This document shows positions 25,716-38,062 of a stretch of DNA of 64,000 nucleotides, piece by piece. Origin of the DNA: Stomorhina lunata (taxonomy: Eukaryota; Arthropoda; Insecta; Diptera; Rhiniidae); assembly GCA_933228675.1 (NCBI GenBank), contig OW121740.1, positions 1,364,001-1,428,000 of the forward strand, given 5' to 3'. Positions within the stretch are counted from its first letter, which is position 1. The number at the start of each line of letters is the position of its first letter. The notes beneath the pieces are model-generated. The model saw only the letters and a list, made by a program, of their open reading frames with translations. It was not told the origin of the DNA and ran no database searches. Made by a program: the position numbers and the translations under genes.

Positions 25716-26814
25716 TCGGGTGGTTAAATTTCAAGGGCCGATGTTGATTTTGAATAAAACACAAACTATTTAGGAAATTATTGTAATTTTATTTTATTAT
25801 GATATATTGGTATTACTCAATTATGTATGGAACAAAATATCGGCCAAATGAGAGCCGCGATCACGGCGGCACACCTCCATCCGATGGTCCAAATTTTCGA
25901 TGACCCTGAGGCATAATGGAGGTTCTATGCCGTTAATGTGCCGAATTATCTCATCCTTTAGCTCTTGAATTGTTGCTGGCTTATCGACGTACACCTTTTT
26001 TTCAAATAACCCCAAAGAAAAAAGTTCAACGGTGTCAAATCAGATGATCTTGGCGGCCAATTGACATCGCCATTATGTGAGATAACACGGCCATTGAACT
26101 TGTTGCGCAAATGAGCCATTGTTTCGTTAGCTGTGTGGCAAGTGGCACCGTCCTGCTGAAACCACATATCGTCCACATCCATATCTTCCAATTCGGGCCA
26201 TAGACGGTTCGTTATCATCTCACGATAGCGAACACCATTCACAGTAAGTGCCTGAACGGCCTCATTTTGGAAAAAATTTGGCCCGATGATGCCGCCAGCC
26301 CATAAACCGCACTCTTTGTGGGTGCCTCATCACTGAAGATGATTTTCTTCGAAAATTGATCATCCACTGTTGCCATTTCTTGCCACCATTCTGACCATTC
26401 ACGACGTTTAGAATGGTCAAGAGGCTTTAGTTCTTGAGCCAATTGCACCTTGTAAGCGTGTAAATGCAAGTCTTTATGCATAATGTTCATCAACGACGAG
26501 CGTGAGAGGTGCAATTGTTGGGCACGACGACGAGTTGAGGTGGACGGCTCTTCAGCCACACTATCGCGAACAGCAGCAATATTTTCTGCAGTACGAGCAT
26601 GCACTGGTGTTCTCACATCTTCTACAGACCCGGTTTGCTCGAATTTTTCCACGATTTTTGCGATTGTACGCACATTTGGACGATCAAATTGACCAAAAAA
26701 ATCACGAAGTGCACAATATGCATTTTGATTTGAACGCCCATTTTCATAATAAGTCTGGATAACTTTAACACGTTGTTGGATTGTGTATCTCTCCATTACA
26801 ATTTAACCACCCTT
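25716..26814 (-). mobile_element. Rosa-type (DD41D) mariner, internally deleted
   Basis: A 1099-bp element with inverted ends sharing GGGTGGTTAAATT, flanked by TA (25714-25715 and 26815-26816). It is about 200 bp shorter than the related element at 31209-32512. It is inserted in MITE family A. The damaged transposase is described separately. Confidence 0.85.
25821..26796 (-). pseudogene. Rosa-type transposase remnant
   Basis: The N-terminal part is open from 26796 (MERYTIQQRVKVIQTYYENG). It carries helix-turn-helix blocks and the first catalytic D in IIFSDEA. A deletion of roughly 110 bases just after that motif shifts the frame. The second D is present in MWFQQDGATCHTA. The third position of the D..D..D triad is N (DLTPLNFF instead of LDYF), and a second frameshift falls near 26000 within the GYLKK/GLFEKK region. 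The C-terminus resumes with PATIQELKDEI. The gene is clearly inactive. Confidence 0.85.
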
Positions 26815-26988
26815 TAGAAGTCAATATTTCCTCTTCAATATATTTAAGCCAATAACTGTCTTAATAGATATCTTCCATCTGCTTTTTATTACATGAGATG
26901 TTCTTTTATAAAAGAACAGTTTTCTAATAAAAAAGCATTTAAAAATAAAAATGGTTCATAGGCGGTATTGAATATAGGCTCTCGATAT

Positions 26989-28599
26989 ACTCGTACATAT
27001 TCATATACCTATTATCCCAAAAAATTACCGAAAGGTAACATTTTTAAAAACAATTACCTAAAGTATTGTCATCTATTTTGTTATATGCCTTAACCAGGAT
27101 AAATTTAAAAAAATTAAACAATTTTTGAAATAAAGAGTTTTTCTTGTTTTTATTTCCCACACACTATTAAAAAAAAAAATAAAGTTGCACAAAAAACAGT
27201 CAGAGGATTAAAACACCTCAAATAATTATACTTGTACAATACTAGTAGATTATTTTATCTACCCGGAAATAAGTACATTTTTAAATTCCATGTTTATTTG
27301 TATTTATGTTTGAGTAAGACTAAATAAAGTATTAACCAACACACTCGTACAAAGTATGTATTTGTTTGTTTGGCGGTTTTATTGTTATTGAAATGCGATA
27401 ATTTAATTGTGGCCTCGTAAATCCGGAACAACATCATTTACTCTTCACTAAATAGAAATGGGAGTTGTAAATTTCACAAAGAGATCCTGAGAGAATTTCT
27501 ATTTCTGTTTAGGAATAATCTCAAAATACATGTATAACATTATTTTTTTTTAACAGGATTGTACTTGAAAATGTCATATTAGCAATTAGATTTGTTTCTC
27601 TCTCAAATTCAAGATACATTCATACAAGCGGTGCAGGGGGTTGTTTCCTAAACTATTTACTTATCAGTGGAGATACATCTACATCAAACGTAAGATTACT
27701 GTCATCGTATTTTCTTTTCTATTATGTATTTTATTATTGTTGAATTGCCGGTTAAGCGTTGAACGCGCTCCTTCGTCCTGTGTCTGTTGCATTGTCGAAC
27801 AGAGTAAATGACTGGTAATGAAAAGGTTTGTTTCCGAAACATATTCAATTGTTTGTTTGACTATAGTGGTTTTTCTCGCCTCGGGAAATTTGTTTGTTCC
27901 TGAGTGTTTTTTTTTTCAATCTTGGGAACGTGCGCTGGTCACGCGTTTCTTGTTGTACACACTCATTTGAACTTGTTTGATCGTTGTACAAGGACGATTG
28001 GGTTCGTGTATGTTTATTTGCTTATCACGATGAGCATATGATGAAAGTCAAATTCTGCAGCAAATGGGGAGGAGAAGTGGGCGAGACGAACTGATGCTTA
28101 TTCTGAAACAGTCGTTGACGTGGCTAATTTCTGTTTTGCCGATCATAAAATAAAAATAATTTTATTTTAACAATTACCTTCAATTGCAAAGGGTGCTGTT
28201 GTGATTTCAATATGTTTTTATTTTCAAATTTTTTCTGTCAAAACCACCATGAAATTAGATTGTTTAGAAGATTTCAATGTAAGGATGTATAAGGATTTTA
28301 TTCTCATTGTATGTCTGTCTGTCTGTCTGTGGTGGTTAATAAATAGACTCTTATATTTACTGGAGTAAAGAATTTAGTTCAACATTAAATGAAGTGTAAA
28401 ATGAGTGTTACGGTAATTTGAATTAATTGTCGCTACACTGAGATATGTAAGACTGAAATAAAGTGTGGGAAAATTTTAAGTTAACTCTGCTATGTTTTTT
28501 GTTAATCAAATAATTGGCTTTATCTTTTGAGAGATGTACAATTTACATACGTAGCACTAAAGGAAGTCGAATAAGTATTTTAATTTTAAGGTTTAAATA
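26989..28599. other. Non-repetitive intergenic stretch upstream of Fer2
   Basis: No coding exon was found. The part from about 27640 to 28140 is less AT-rich than its surroundings and lacks similarity to the repeats in the window (TTGAACGCGCTCCTTCGTCC, GAACGTGCGCTGGTCACGCG). It could be regulatory DNA, about 5 kb upstream of the Fer2-like start codon. A GTCT microsatellite lies at 28313-28328. Confidence 0.4.
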
Positions 28600-29512
28600 T
28601 TCGTCGCCTATATCTAAAATGGCTTATCTGCAAAATACTGATTTTTCAGGAGAAACAAAAAACTCTTAAATTCTCTTATTAGTGAGTTTTTAACAAAGTG
28701 ATCTTTTACAATATGATTGGTAGACTCCTTCTCATTTCCTGACATAAAATTTATTAAATAAAAACCAATATTCGCGATTTTACGGTAGATCAGCCGTTTT
28801 GTCTTCGAAAATTTTTATATAAAATTTTAAAATGTATCTACACATTTTCTTTATAGTGAATTTATAGAAAAGTGGATTGCGTAACATAATTTAAGAAATT
28901 TATGTAATTCCGATTACACAATACTCCCTCATGATTTGGGATACTTTTATGTATTTAAATTGTACTATATACGATGTTTATTACATTTTATTGGTAATAA
29001 TTTATTTTTTGAAAAAGTGAATTTTTCAAAATGCACTTTCTTTTATAAAAGTTAAAAGATTTTATAACTTTTTGTCTTTCCTACTTGAAGGAAGATATCT
29101 TCTTATTGTTAAGAGTTATATAATGTATTTTTGGAAGTTTATGAGTACACTACATTTTTTCGCATTTTCTGTTGAACAGTGTGAAGATAGAAGAATTTTG
29201 AAAGTATATTTGAATTTAGCGTATTACCACTCATCAGAAAATTAAAAAAAGTTTTAATAATTTTACCTTTTTACAAATTTTTAGTTAACAACTTCTATGA
29301 CTATTTAGTAAAAATAATGTAGATTTTGTCTTCGAAAAAAAAAATTGTTTATGTAGATAAGCCAAAAAAAAAAGTGAATAAGTCTCGAATAAATTAACAT
29401 TTTGATAAAAAAAATTCACACTATAGGTAAAGCGCGTCATACGGAATCGCATGGTATAAAAATCTCAATTTCTAAAATCTGCAGATAAGTCATTTTAGAT
29501 ATAGGCCGACGA
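28600..29512. repeat. 900-bp TIR element (family C), copy 1
   Basis: The left end TCGTCGCCTATATCTAAAAT and the right end, as reverse complement, TCGTCGGCCTATATCTAAAA extend to a shared TIR of about 33 bp ending CTTATCTGCA, with TA at both flanks. The full length aligns in opposite orientation with 61454-62359. No frame is conserved between copies, so it is a non-autonomous DNA element. Confidence 0.85.
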
Positions 29513-29577
29513 TATGTAGTTTTAACATACTGATTGTTTTTAGTCTATGTATTGTGGCTCCTCCTTTTATAATCCAC

Positions 29578-29611
29578 TATGTGACCAACTGTTCCCATAG
29601 TTGGTCACATA
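29578..29611. repeat. Perfect 13-bp hairpin
   Basis: TATGTGACCAACT is followed after 8 bases by its exact reverse complement AGTTGGTCACATA. Function unknown; it could be a remnant of a foldback element. Confidence 0.6.
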
Positions 29612-29870
29612 CATACATACGTATTCATTCATTTACATTTATGTTTCTTTTTTAAAATATGTATGTACTTAAGTTGTGTTATTAGTATGATTTTTATTTT
29701 AATATATAAACATATAATTATTTGCAGTTTTGGGACTCCCCATAGTCCCCTGCACGAATGTATTGAAATCAAAAAATGTTTTAATGTAAGGAGTAGTTGA
29801 AAGTTTACTAGAATTTGCAGCCATATTTGAAATGTGTCAAAAGCAGAAAATCGACTTTACATTAGGGTGT

Positions 29871-30408
29871 CCCATAAAAACATTATAATTGCGTTTATGC
29901 GTAATTGCATTGATTTTCAAGTTGAATGTTAATTTTTAGGAAATTCATTCAAGGTATGCAATTTTCGTACAAACTTCTAGAAAAGTAGCTTCAAGTGATT
30001 TGTTAATTTATTTGTATCAAAAATGTCAAATATGGCATTTTTCTTTACAGGCCGACTTATAGTATTCCGAATGTAATCATAGCTATGCTTTTTTGGTGGG
30101 CTATGGGTTTAAATTCTGGATCTTGGTGAATGAATTAGAAATCGTCATGGATCCAAGATCAACAAATATTTTTAAACAAAAAACTTGTTGTTGGATAAAA
30201 AGTTTGTTAATGCCAAAATTTAAAACAACAATTCTACAGTTCAGAATAATAACAATAATTTGACATTAGAAAACTAAAACAAATTTTGAACTAGAACAAA
30301 TATTGAAAAACAGCTGACGAGTTGCAGTCACTTGTTATTATTACACTATGATTTACATATAAACTTCGAAAAAAACACAGCCAGTTATAAAATTTGGGGC
30401 ACTCTAAA
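29871..30408. repeat. Possible degenerate TIR element
   Basis: The left end TTAGGGTGTCCCATAAAAAC is partly mirrored by the right end, which as reverse complement reads TTTAGAGTGCCCCAAA. The interior is non-coding. The short terminal match makes this tentative. Confidence 0.35.
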
Positions 30409-31208
30409 GTATGTATTTAAACGAGGAAAATATACTTTTAAACGTTTTAATAAATAAAGAAATAAATCGTTGCTTTAAGATGTTGTTATAATTATTAGCT
30501 GTGCTTTTTTTTAATTTATATCTATCTCTATAAAAATTTCGAAAAAACGTTGTACCTCCTTACCTTAAAAAACTTGTTTGCACTAATTTAACTTACTTTA
30601 GAAAGGAACAAAAATGTTTCCAAAGTCTCCTATGAAATTTTTTTTAAAAAAACATTTTTTATTTTTTTTCAATTTTTTACTTTTTTCTATTTATTATGAC
30701 TGTTTTTAGTGTTGGAAATTATACAAAAAAATATATTTGGCAGTTCTTTTACCCAAACTTTATTTTTAAGTAGCTATAAATATAACTATTGCAGTGTTTT
30801 ATTCGAAATTTATATCTATAACTATATCAATTTTGAATTAAGCGATATCGCTACTTACCTTTTTTAACTTAGCGACACTAAAATTTTGTATTACATATTT
30901 TTAAGTTCAGTTTTATACTTATGAAATTTATATCTTCTTAATTTTGTACTGAAAGTTTTATAAACTTCAAAAACAGAATATTTCCTTAATTTTATATAAC
31001 TAAATAATGTAAGGAAATCATCCTAAATAAAATGAGGTTCACCGCAATAGGTGAAAGTGGTATATTTTCCAGACAGAAATATTAGTATGTCACCTACATT
31101 TCAGTATCACGATCGACTCATATTTTCTGAATTACATCCGTTCGGCATTGTTTAATTTTTTGTTACGATAGGGATATAAAAAAAATTAATAGATCTGAAA
31201 TATTTGTA

Positions 31209-32512
31209 TTGGGTGTTTTTTTTAGAGGTATAGAATTTCGAATTGAAATAAAACACAAGAAAATCGTTTTAATGTCCATCAATTTGGCTTTATTGGAAGG
31301 ATAATTTTATGCCATTAATGTTTAAATATGATTTCGGGCATGTGGCCGCCGCGGCTGGCTCGAATGAAGCCAATTCTACAGGTCCAATTTTCAACTAATT
31401 TTTCGAACATATGGGGCCGTATGTTGGCAATAACGCCACGAATGTTGGCTTCCAAGTCCCCTAACGTTTCTGGTTTGTTGGCGTAGACGAGCGACTTCAC
31501 ATATCCCCAAAGAAAATAATCCAGTGGTGTCAAATCGCACGATCTTGGTGGCCAATTGACAGGTCCATTCCGCGAAATTATGCGCTCATCGAATGTTTCC
31601 TTCAATAAATCAATTGTGACGTGCGCTGTGTGGCATGTAGCGCCGTCTTGTTGGAACCACAACTCATCCACATTCATGCCATCCAATTGGGGAACAAAAT
31701 AGTCGGTTATCATGGCTCTATACCGGTCTCCATTTATGGTAACTGACTCTCCAGCATTATTTCGGAAGAAGTATGGCCCAATGACTCCACCAGCCCATAG
31801 AGCACACCAAACAGTCAGTTTTTGTGGATGTAATGGCGTCTCAAGGGTCTCATGTGGATTCTCTTCACTCCAAATGCGGCAATTTTGCTTGTTGACGTAG
31901 CCATTCAACCAAAAATGAGCCTCACCACTGAACAAAATTTTGCGATGAAAATCAGCATCGAGATCAATCTCATTTTCGGCTCATACACCAAAATCACGAC
32001 GCATTGCATGGTCTCGCGGCTTTAATTTTTGCACAAGCTGGATCTTGTAAGGTCGCAAGCCAAGATCTTTGCGCAAAATCTTCCATAAAGTTGATGGACA
32101 AAGCTTCAATTGCTGTGCACGGTGGCGAATCGATTCATTCGGGTCCTCTTCAACACTTTGCTCTACAGCGGCAATTGTTTCTTCGGTGCGCACTGTTCGA
32201 CGTCGCTGCGGGTGCGTATTATCACATAGAGTAAACGTAGTGCGAAAACGATCCATGGTTAACCGAATTAATTGCTCTGATGGACGATTATGTCGACCAT
32301 AAAATGGACGGAGCTTGCGGTAAACTTCGCGAACTGAACCATTATTTTCGAAATAAATTTGCACGATTTGCAAGCGTTGGTCTTTTGTCAACCTGTTCAT
32401 GATGAAATGGCAAACCAAACTAAATATTAATCACTTGACAGCTGACAAAATGGCCGCCAGTTAAAAAAGTGATGCCAACTTAAAGTTCTATACCTCAATA
32501 AAAAACACCCGA
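31209..32512 (-). mobile_element. Rosa-type (DD41D) mariner, nearly full length
   Basis: A 1304-bp element with inverted ends sharing GGGTGTTTTTT and GAGGTATAGAA, flanked by TA (31207-31208 and 32513-32514). It carries a single transposase gene on the minus strand. It is related to the shorter element at 25716-26814 but has different terminal sequence, so the two are separate lineages. Confidence 0.88.
31315..32400 (-). pseudogene. Rosa-type transposase, one stop and one catalytic change
   Basis: The frame runs from the ATG at 32400 (MNRLTKDQRLQIVQIYFENN) to the stop at 31315-31317, in phase throughout, broken only by TGA at 31981-31983 between RRDFGV and AENEIDLD. The first catalytic aspartate is G (ILFSGEAHFW), while the second (LWFQQDGATCHTA) and third (CDLTPLDYFLW) are intact with 41 residues between them, the DD41D hallmark of rosa elements known from Ceratitis. 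An upstream in-frame ATG at 32418 is possible. The element cannot encode an active enzyme without both changes being reversed, so it is a fossil. Confidence 0.88.
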
Positions 32513-33886
32513 TATCTTAGGCGCTTATTAAATAAATATTAAAATTTTTACTTGAAATCTGTTTTCCGTTATTTTGCTTAAAAATTGTTAACAAAAATAA
32601 ATCGTCTTAAATTGTAGTATTTTCTTGTTAATGATATTAATAATGGTTGCGGTGACAGATATAACAAATCACCTTTAGGTGAAAGATATAATGCAATGCT
32701 TCATATGAATGGCAAATAAGGGTAGGTAATCTTTTCAGATGATATGAAAAGAAATTTAAAACGTTTATTTAAGAGTTTGCATTTTTTTTTAATTAATTGA
32801 ACAAAACTAAATAAAATGTTTCTTGCAATGTAATCATATTAAATTTTAATAAATTTTATCATATTAAAAATTACTGAATACTAAAATAGAAGAAATTTGG
32901 TTAATTTTAATAAGTCTAGTACTTTATCCAAAATTCCAAATCGACTAGTCTTAAAAATCCCACCCTTTTTGCACGACGATATCTGGAACTTATCGATTAG
33001 TCCTGTTTGCTTTTGCATTTAATAGCTGGCTGTGGTTAATTGTGGCATAACGCACATCTAAAATCACATAAACAAACACTTAAACAATAAGTGAGTAGTG
33101 TCTTTCTTTGAAACTGCAAGAAGTCGAACATTCGTCCTGTTACAGTTCTGTTCTTGTCCAAGTGGTTGTATGCCGGTATAAATATGTATGTAAGTGATTA
33201 TACGAACAGGAAATAGACAAATAATTATATAACAAATTCGAATGTACAAATTTTCACATATTTTACATTTATTTGTTAATACATATGTACATCAACGTGG
33301 TATTTGTTTGTTTACATATTTATTTTAAATCTTTTACAATTGAACGTTATATGTACATATGAGTCTTAAAAACCCTCAAAGTCTTTGTGGTGAAAAGTCT
33401 GTGTGGGAAAAATAAACAGAAAAGTAACTAAAAAGCTTTTTGAAAGTTTTCTAATGGAGGTTTGTGAATTTGCTAAATGGGGAAAACTTTCTACATAAAC
33501 TTTGTAATTTCATGTATAAAAATTGCAAGTCTTTGCCCCCAATATTTATGAATAAAAGTTATAATTAATTTCTTTCTGGGAAATTTTGAATTAATAGAAT
33601 TAAATAAAATTATGAAATGATACCAGAAATCTGTTACATTATTTTAATGCGCAATAGTCTAAGTATAGTAATTAAACATTAAGAAAAATAGTAAATATAA
33701 AAGTAGGTTATAGAACCAATGTTAAAAATATATAATAAAATAATAATTTTAATAATAATAAGTATAATTTTAATAATTTTTTTCTTGTTGAAGAATTTTC
33801 ATCAAATTAAAAACCAAATTTCGCAGTTGCTTAAATATTTATCAAAGAATTTTTATTTAAACCAACTGCATATATGTATTTGTTAA

Positions 33887-34429
33887 GGTAGAAACACAAT
33901 TGGGACGAATGACTAATTTCGTCCAGCACGACGAATTCGGATTCAAAAATTCGTCTTGTAAATTCGTCCATTGAACACATTTGGGACGAATAAACGTTGT
34001 TGACGCCATTTTTGTTGATTTCTTATTTGCACAAATTACTTTCACTTTCGAACATATCGCGCACTCACAACATTTGCAATTTTTTTTTATTTTATTCTTT
34101 TATTATTACACAAGATTATTACATTTAAATAATTTTATTTGAAATAAATATTTTTTGTTTACATTTTATAAGGTGACCATATATAACAAGAACACATATA
34201 ATTTCTAATATTTTACAACGGAAATAGAAATACAGCCACTCTAATCCATTTAAGTTGTTGTTCGTCTGCGCATGAAATAGAAATAAACCTATCGCAATGT
34301 TCGATACGTACGACGAATTTCGTCGTACGCATCAATTGTGAGCACACTCATATAAGCCTATATTTTCTATTTCTAATGACGAATATTCGTTCCGAAAAAT
34401 TGGTCGTTCGTTCCAATTGTGTTTCATAC
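33887..34429. repeat. Foldback MITE family D, uninterrupted copy
   Basis: About 540 bp. The left end GGTAGAAACACAATTGGGAC and the right end, as reverse complement, AGTATGAAACACAATTGGAAC continue into matching arms with repeated ACGAAT and TTCGTC blocks. The same sequence at 61270-62559 is interrupted by a family C element. No coding capacity; the arms could form long double-stranded RNA. Confidence 0.85.
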
Positions 34430-35067
34430 TTTACTTAATGTTCACAAAATTACAAATTTTATATAAAAAAAAATTACATAAGATAAATGAACAAGATTAC
34501 AATATGTTATTATACAATAAGAGGTAAGATTGTCATTTTCTTGTATTTTTTTATTGTAAACATTTGATTGTATTCGTGTAAATCAATTTGAAAGAAAAAA
34601 ATTCAATAAAATAAGAAGTTGTAAGGGCAGACTCATAGTCGGTATGAAAGGACTAACAATTGTAGGAAGATTAAAAGTCGCTAATGGTGCAAAGATCAAA
34701 ATAAGTTTTGGATTTGAATTACAAATTTTAATAAATATTTAAAATTTTTGGTGTTGCTTGGGCATTCGTTAAACGATGATGCTACCAAATTTAGAATTAC
34801 TTATATAGTGAAGTTATTGTAAGTTCTTGTTCAGAGAAACAGATCAGAATCATTTTTGTACCTGAAATATAGGTTTATGTCCAACATTACTATAGGTGGG
34901 GGATATATTGCTTTTGTTTAAATTATCATATTAATTTTTACTTACATTCTTTTAAATTCTATAAAACTTTACTGTTTGCATTGAATCCCTCTCAGTTTAC
35001 ATCGAAATCAGAGTTCTATTATCTATTAAACGAGCTTCACCGACTTTAACATATTTTCTTAAATATT

Positions 35068-35510
35068 TTTATACCCACCATCAAAAATTATGGGGGTATA
35101 CTGAGATTGTCATTTCGTTTGTAATAATATTGGATGCTAGAATTTTGTACAGATTGTTTTTTAACTGTCAGGTAGCGTGTGAAATTATTTGAGAATCGCT
35201 CCACATTTGACTATAGCTCCCATATAAATCCTTCCATAGAAACCAGTTAAATGCTGATAAATATCAAGTTATAGTTGCTATGATGCTGAAATTTTGTACT
35301 GACAATCTTTTTATGGCTATAAGACGGTGTGTAAAATTGTGCGTGAATCCTTATACATTTAACCATTACTTATATAAAAACCACTAACGGAAACCACTAA
35401 ACTATGACAGCTATAGCCACTTTATTTTAGATATGTAACTAAATTTAACACACTTTGATGGTGGGTATATAAGATTCGGCACAGCCGAACATAACACTCT
35501 ATCTAGTTTA
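35068..35510 (-). repeat. Hairpin-headed repeat, family 2, short copy
   Basis: Read on the minus strand it starts with AGAGTGTTATGTTCGGCTGT, a GGCTGTGCC hairpin and TATATACCCACCATCA. It ends at TATACCCACCATCAAAAAT near 35070. It is shorter than, but related to, the copy at 44985-46680. Confidence 0.65.
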
Positions 35511-36003
35511 TATTATAAAGCATAGAATATGGTTTTTGCTAAACTTGATAATTTCTTTATAAAAATGTTTTACTACGCAACCGACTTTCTACAAACTTTT
35601 ATTTCTCTAGTTTAATTATGACTTTGGTGTAAAAATATAAACAATTTAGAAGACATCTGATCATTTTAATTCAAATTTTTAATTTACATTAATTAGAACT
35701 CAGTGTGCGTCAATTAACGCCGTTACTATTTTCCCAACAAATTCATAATTTTAGTACTAAATATTTTCATTTTGTTAAAATATACTCAGGTTAACAAACC
35801 ACATTTTTTAATTTTCATTATCTCATTGTTGTGTTAAAAAAGTCAGATAAGAGAATGAAACTTAAAAAATTTAGGTAGATATCACGAAAAATTTCGCGGT
35901 GTCTGCTTTTTAAAATCGTTTAATTTTAAAAGTAAAATGTTCCTAGCATTTATTCAAACTATATATAAAAAAGGACATTTTTTAGGGAGAATACGGTCAA
36001 AGT

Positions 36004-36305
36004 ACTGTGAACCGCCGTGGTATAGCAGTTATCATACCAGAAGTCTCAAGTTCGATCCCCGGTCAGACCCACTTGAAAAAAATAAATTTTCAAAAAAGTG
36101 GCGGTTCACCTCATAACTCAGCTAGCCACTGGTTATTGAGTATTAGGCTATGAAAGACTTCTCTAACTAATGCATTTGTCGTTCAGAGCCGGAGTTAAAA
36201 TGTAGGTCCTTTTAAATGCGTCTAAAAATAGAATCGGATGCAGCTCATTTTCTGAGAGAAGAACCCCTTGTTTCAATTGGAATGTTGTCGGGGAATTATA
36301 CATAC
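36004..36305 (+). repeat. tRNA-derived SINE, full copy 1
   Basis: A 302-bp element whose head holds pol III promoter boxes: A-box-like TGGTATAGCAGT and B box AGTTCGATCCC. The body matches 60019-60327 closely (CGGTTCACCTCATAACTCAG, GCCACTGGTTATTGAGTATT). It is flanked by an exact 13-bp target duplication ATACGGTCAAAGT (35991-36003 and 36306-36318), direct evidence of retroposition. A frame at 36216 is incidental. Confidence 0.88.
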
Positions 36306-36982
36306 ATACGGTCAAAGTGCGGGTCTCAATTTTTAAAAATACATAATAAATTTATATTTTTTAATATAATAAAATATTTGGTTAAAAATAGAAATCGTTA
36401 TCGTGCTCAGAATGTTAAATTAAAAAAAACTAGATTTTTATTAAAATTTTTGCAAATTTATCCACTCCCAACTGTTTAAAGAACAATTTAAATCGTTGAA
36501 CATAATTTCACGAATTTGTGACATTGATTTATTTCTTATCATCAAATTCAAAAAAGTATACAAAATAAATAGCATAAATAAAATAATATTTTCCTAAGAA
36601 TATAAATAAAAATAAATTTAGTATTGAAAAACATAAATTAATAAATGAACACATCAATTAAATGTTTCGCCAAGTCACGCTTTTAGAATTTTTAATTTGA
36701 TAGATAAATATGTAAACCAATAAATAGATAACGTTTAGATTAGGCAAAAAACAAATGTTATTGTAGTTGTTGTTGCTGTTGTGTTGTCAAAGTTAAGTTT
36801 AAGTTTGACACTTTCTAAGAATCTAACAAACTTAAGTCTAATTCAAAAAAAAAAATATATATATATAAAACAAAAAAGATTTGAAAAAGTGTCACTTAAA
36901 TGTAATAAATTGTAACAGAGACTTAACTTGAGCAAGAGTGTAAATGCATATGTATTAGTATATGTATGTATGCATGTGTGCT

Positions 36983-37260
36983 TTCTGATCTAACGTCAAA
37001 TTGCAAAAGCAATTGATGCCTATAGTAAAATATATGTACATATATTAGTACTCATGATAAGAAAGGGGACATGTCTGTACAGATATTCATATATACCTAT
37101 ATAAGTACATATACTGACTGAATCGAATTTATATTTTACAGTAGCTGTAATACACTGAGATAAATTTTTTTATCTAACGTCAATATGCAAAAGCATTTGA
37201 TACCTATAACGTAAAATATATAGCAGAACAAACTCATGATAAGAGAAGAGACATGTATGT
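36983..37260 (+). repeat. Direct duplication of about 100 bp
   Basis: 36983-37085 and 37164-37258 share TCTAACGTCAA, TGCAAAAGCA.TTGAT.CCTATA and CTCATGATAAGA...ACATGT in the same order. A third partial copy (CGTGATAAGAAAGGGAACAT followed by GTCTGTACAGATATT) lies at 38010-38048. Nature unknown. Confidence 0.65.
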
Positions 37261-37482
37261 TCGAGGGTTGACTTTAATATTTTGAGATTGGTCAATCTAA
37301 GTGCTGTTATCTGAAAATTCATGCAATGTTTGACATTTTTGACAATATGTATCTAATCAGCACGTCTTGACGTTTGTGCTGTTAACTTATAAATTTTATA
37401 ATAAATACATTTTGAACATTTTCGTGCGTTTATTTTTACTACTTTCAAAGTGGATTGGCTGTAAAAAAAATTTGTTTTTCAG

Positions 37483-37597
37483 AAGTCTTTGCAGAAATAA
37501 AAACAACAAGGACGCCAATAGGAGCTCATACACATCGTCCAAGGCAATGGACTTTTTGAGCACTCAAAATGCAGATTTGATGAGTAATTCGCCTTAA
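37483..37597 (+). other. Possible terminal coding exon of an unidentified gene
   Basis: A good acceptor (TTGTTTTTCAG, 37472-37482) precedes a frame reading CRNKNNKDANRSSYTSSKAM, then DFLSTQNADLMSNSP and a stop at 37595-37597. Overlapping AATAAA signals follow at 37639-37651. Codon use is less AT-extreme than the surroundings. I do not recognise the protein and no matching upstream exon was found, so it may be a chance arrangement or gene fragment. Confidence 0.3.
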
Positions 37598-37914
37598 AGT
37601 CCTTATTTGACACTTAACGACTTCATTTTATTCCAGAAAATAAAAAATAAAAAGTGGTTTAAAATGCATGGTCTGTAGGTACCACAATCGGAATGGAAAA
37701 TGTGCTTCGAAAATTGGTTATAATGCAGAAAATTGTAAAAAAGCAAGCTAGCCATTTTCGATTATTAATATTTATTTGTTTTCTTTAATCTTGAAATATA
37801 AATGGCAATCGTCGTACAATGTTCATTTTTGCATTCATTTCATATTTTACAGAGATATTGGTATTTTATAGTGATGTTATATGCAAAGCAATTAATGCTT
37901 CGACAATATCATCA

Positions 37915-37995
37915 GGGGGCTCACTCCGTATCTCAATTCAAAAATAAAATTGTTCGAATTTGTATAATTAAAGCATTTTTTGAAAGGGATACGTA
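37915..37995 (+). repeat. MITE family B, partial copy
   Basis: GGGGGCTCACTCCGTATCTC and the next about 60 bases match the left arm and loop of the element at 17676-17790 (AAATAAAATTGTTCGAATTTG..TTAAAGCATT). The right arm is missing. Confidence 0.65.
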
Positions 37996-38062
37996 CAAAC
38001 CCCGCAGTACTCGTGATAAGAAAGGGAACATGTCTGTACAGATATTTGTAAATATAGTGCAT

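Larger units (their letters stand above)
25622..26988. repeat. MITE family A, copy split by a rosa mariner
   Basis: The two outer pieces, 25622-25715 and 26815-26988, read as reverse complement and joined, align end to end with the uninterrupted copy at 12970-13228. Matching blocks are GCCTCTCCTTAAAATTTTTT with TTTGCTTCATAGTCGGTATC on one side, and TATTGGCTTAAATATATTG with TTGACTTCTA on the other. Terminal repeats ATATCGTGAGCC and ATATCGAGAGCC are intact. The break lies exactly at the TA of the mariner insertion. Confidence 0.85.

Noticed and set aside
36040..36075. Possible tRNA gene from its B box
   Set aside because: The cloverleaf cannot be completed, and the sequence is the head of a SINE with a matching second copy.
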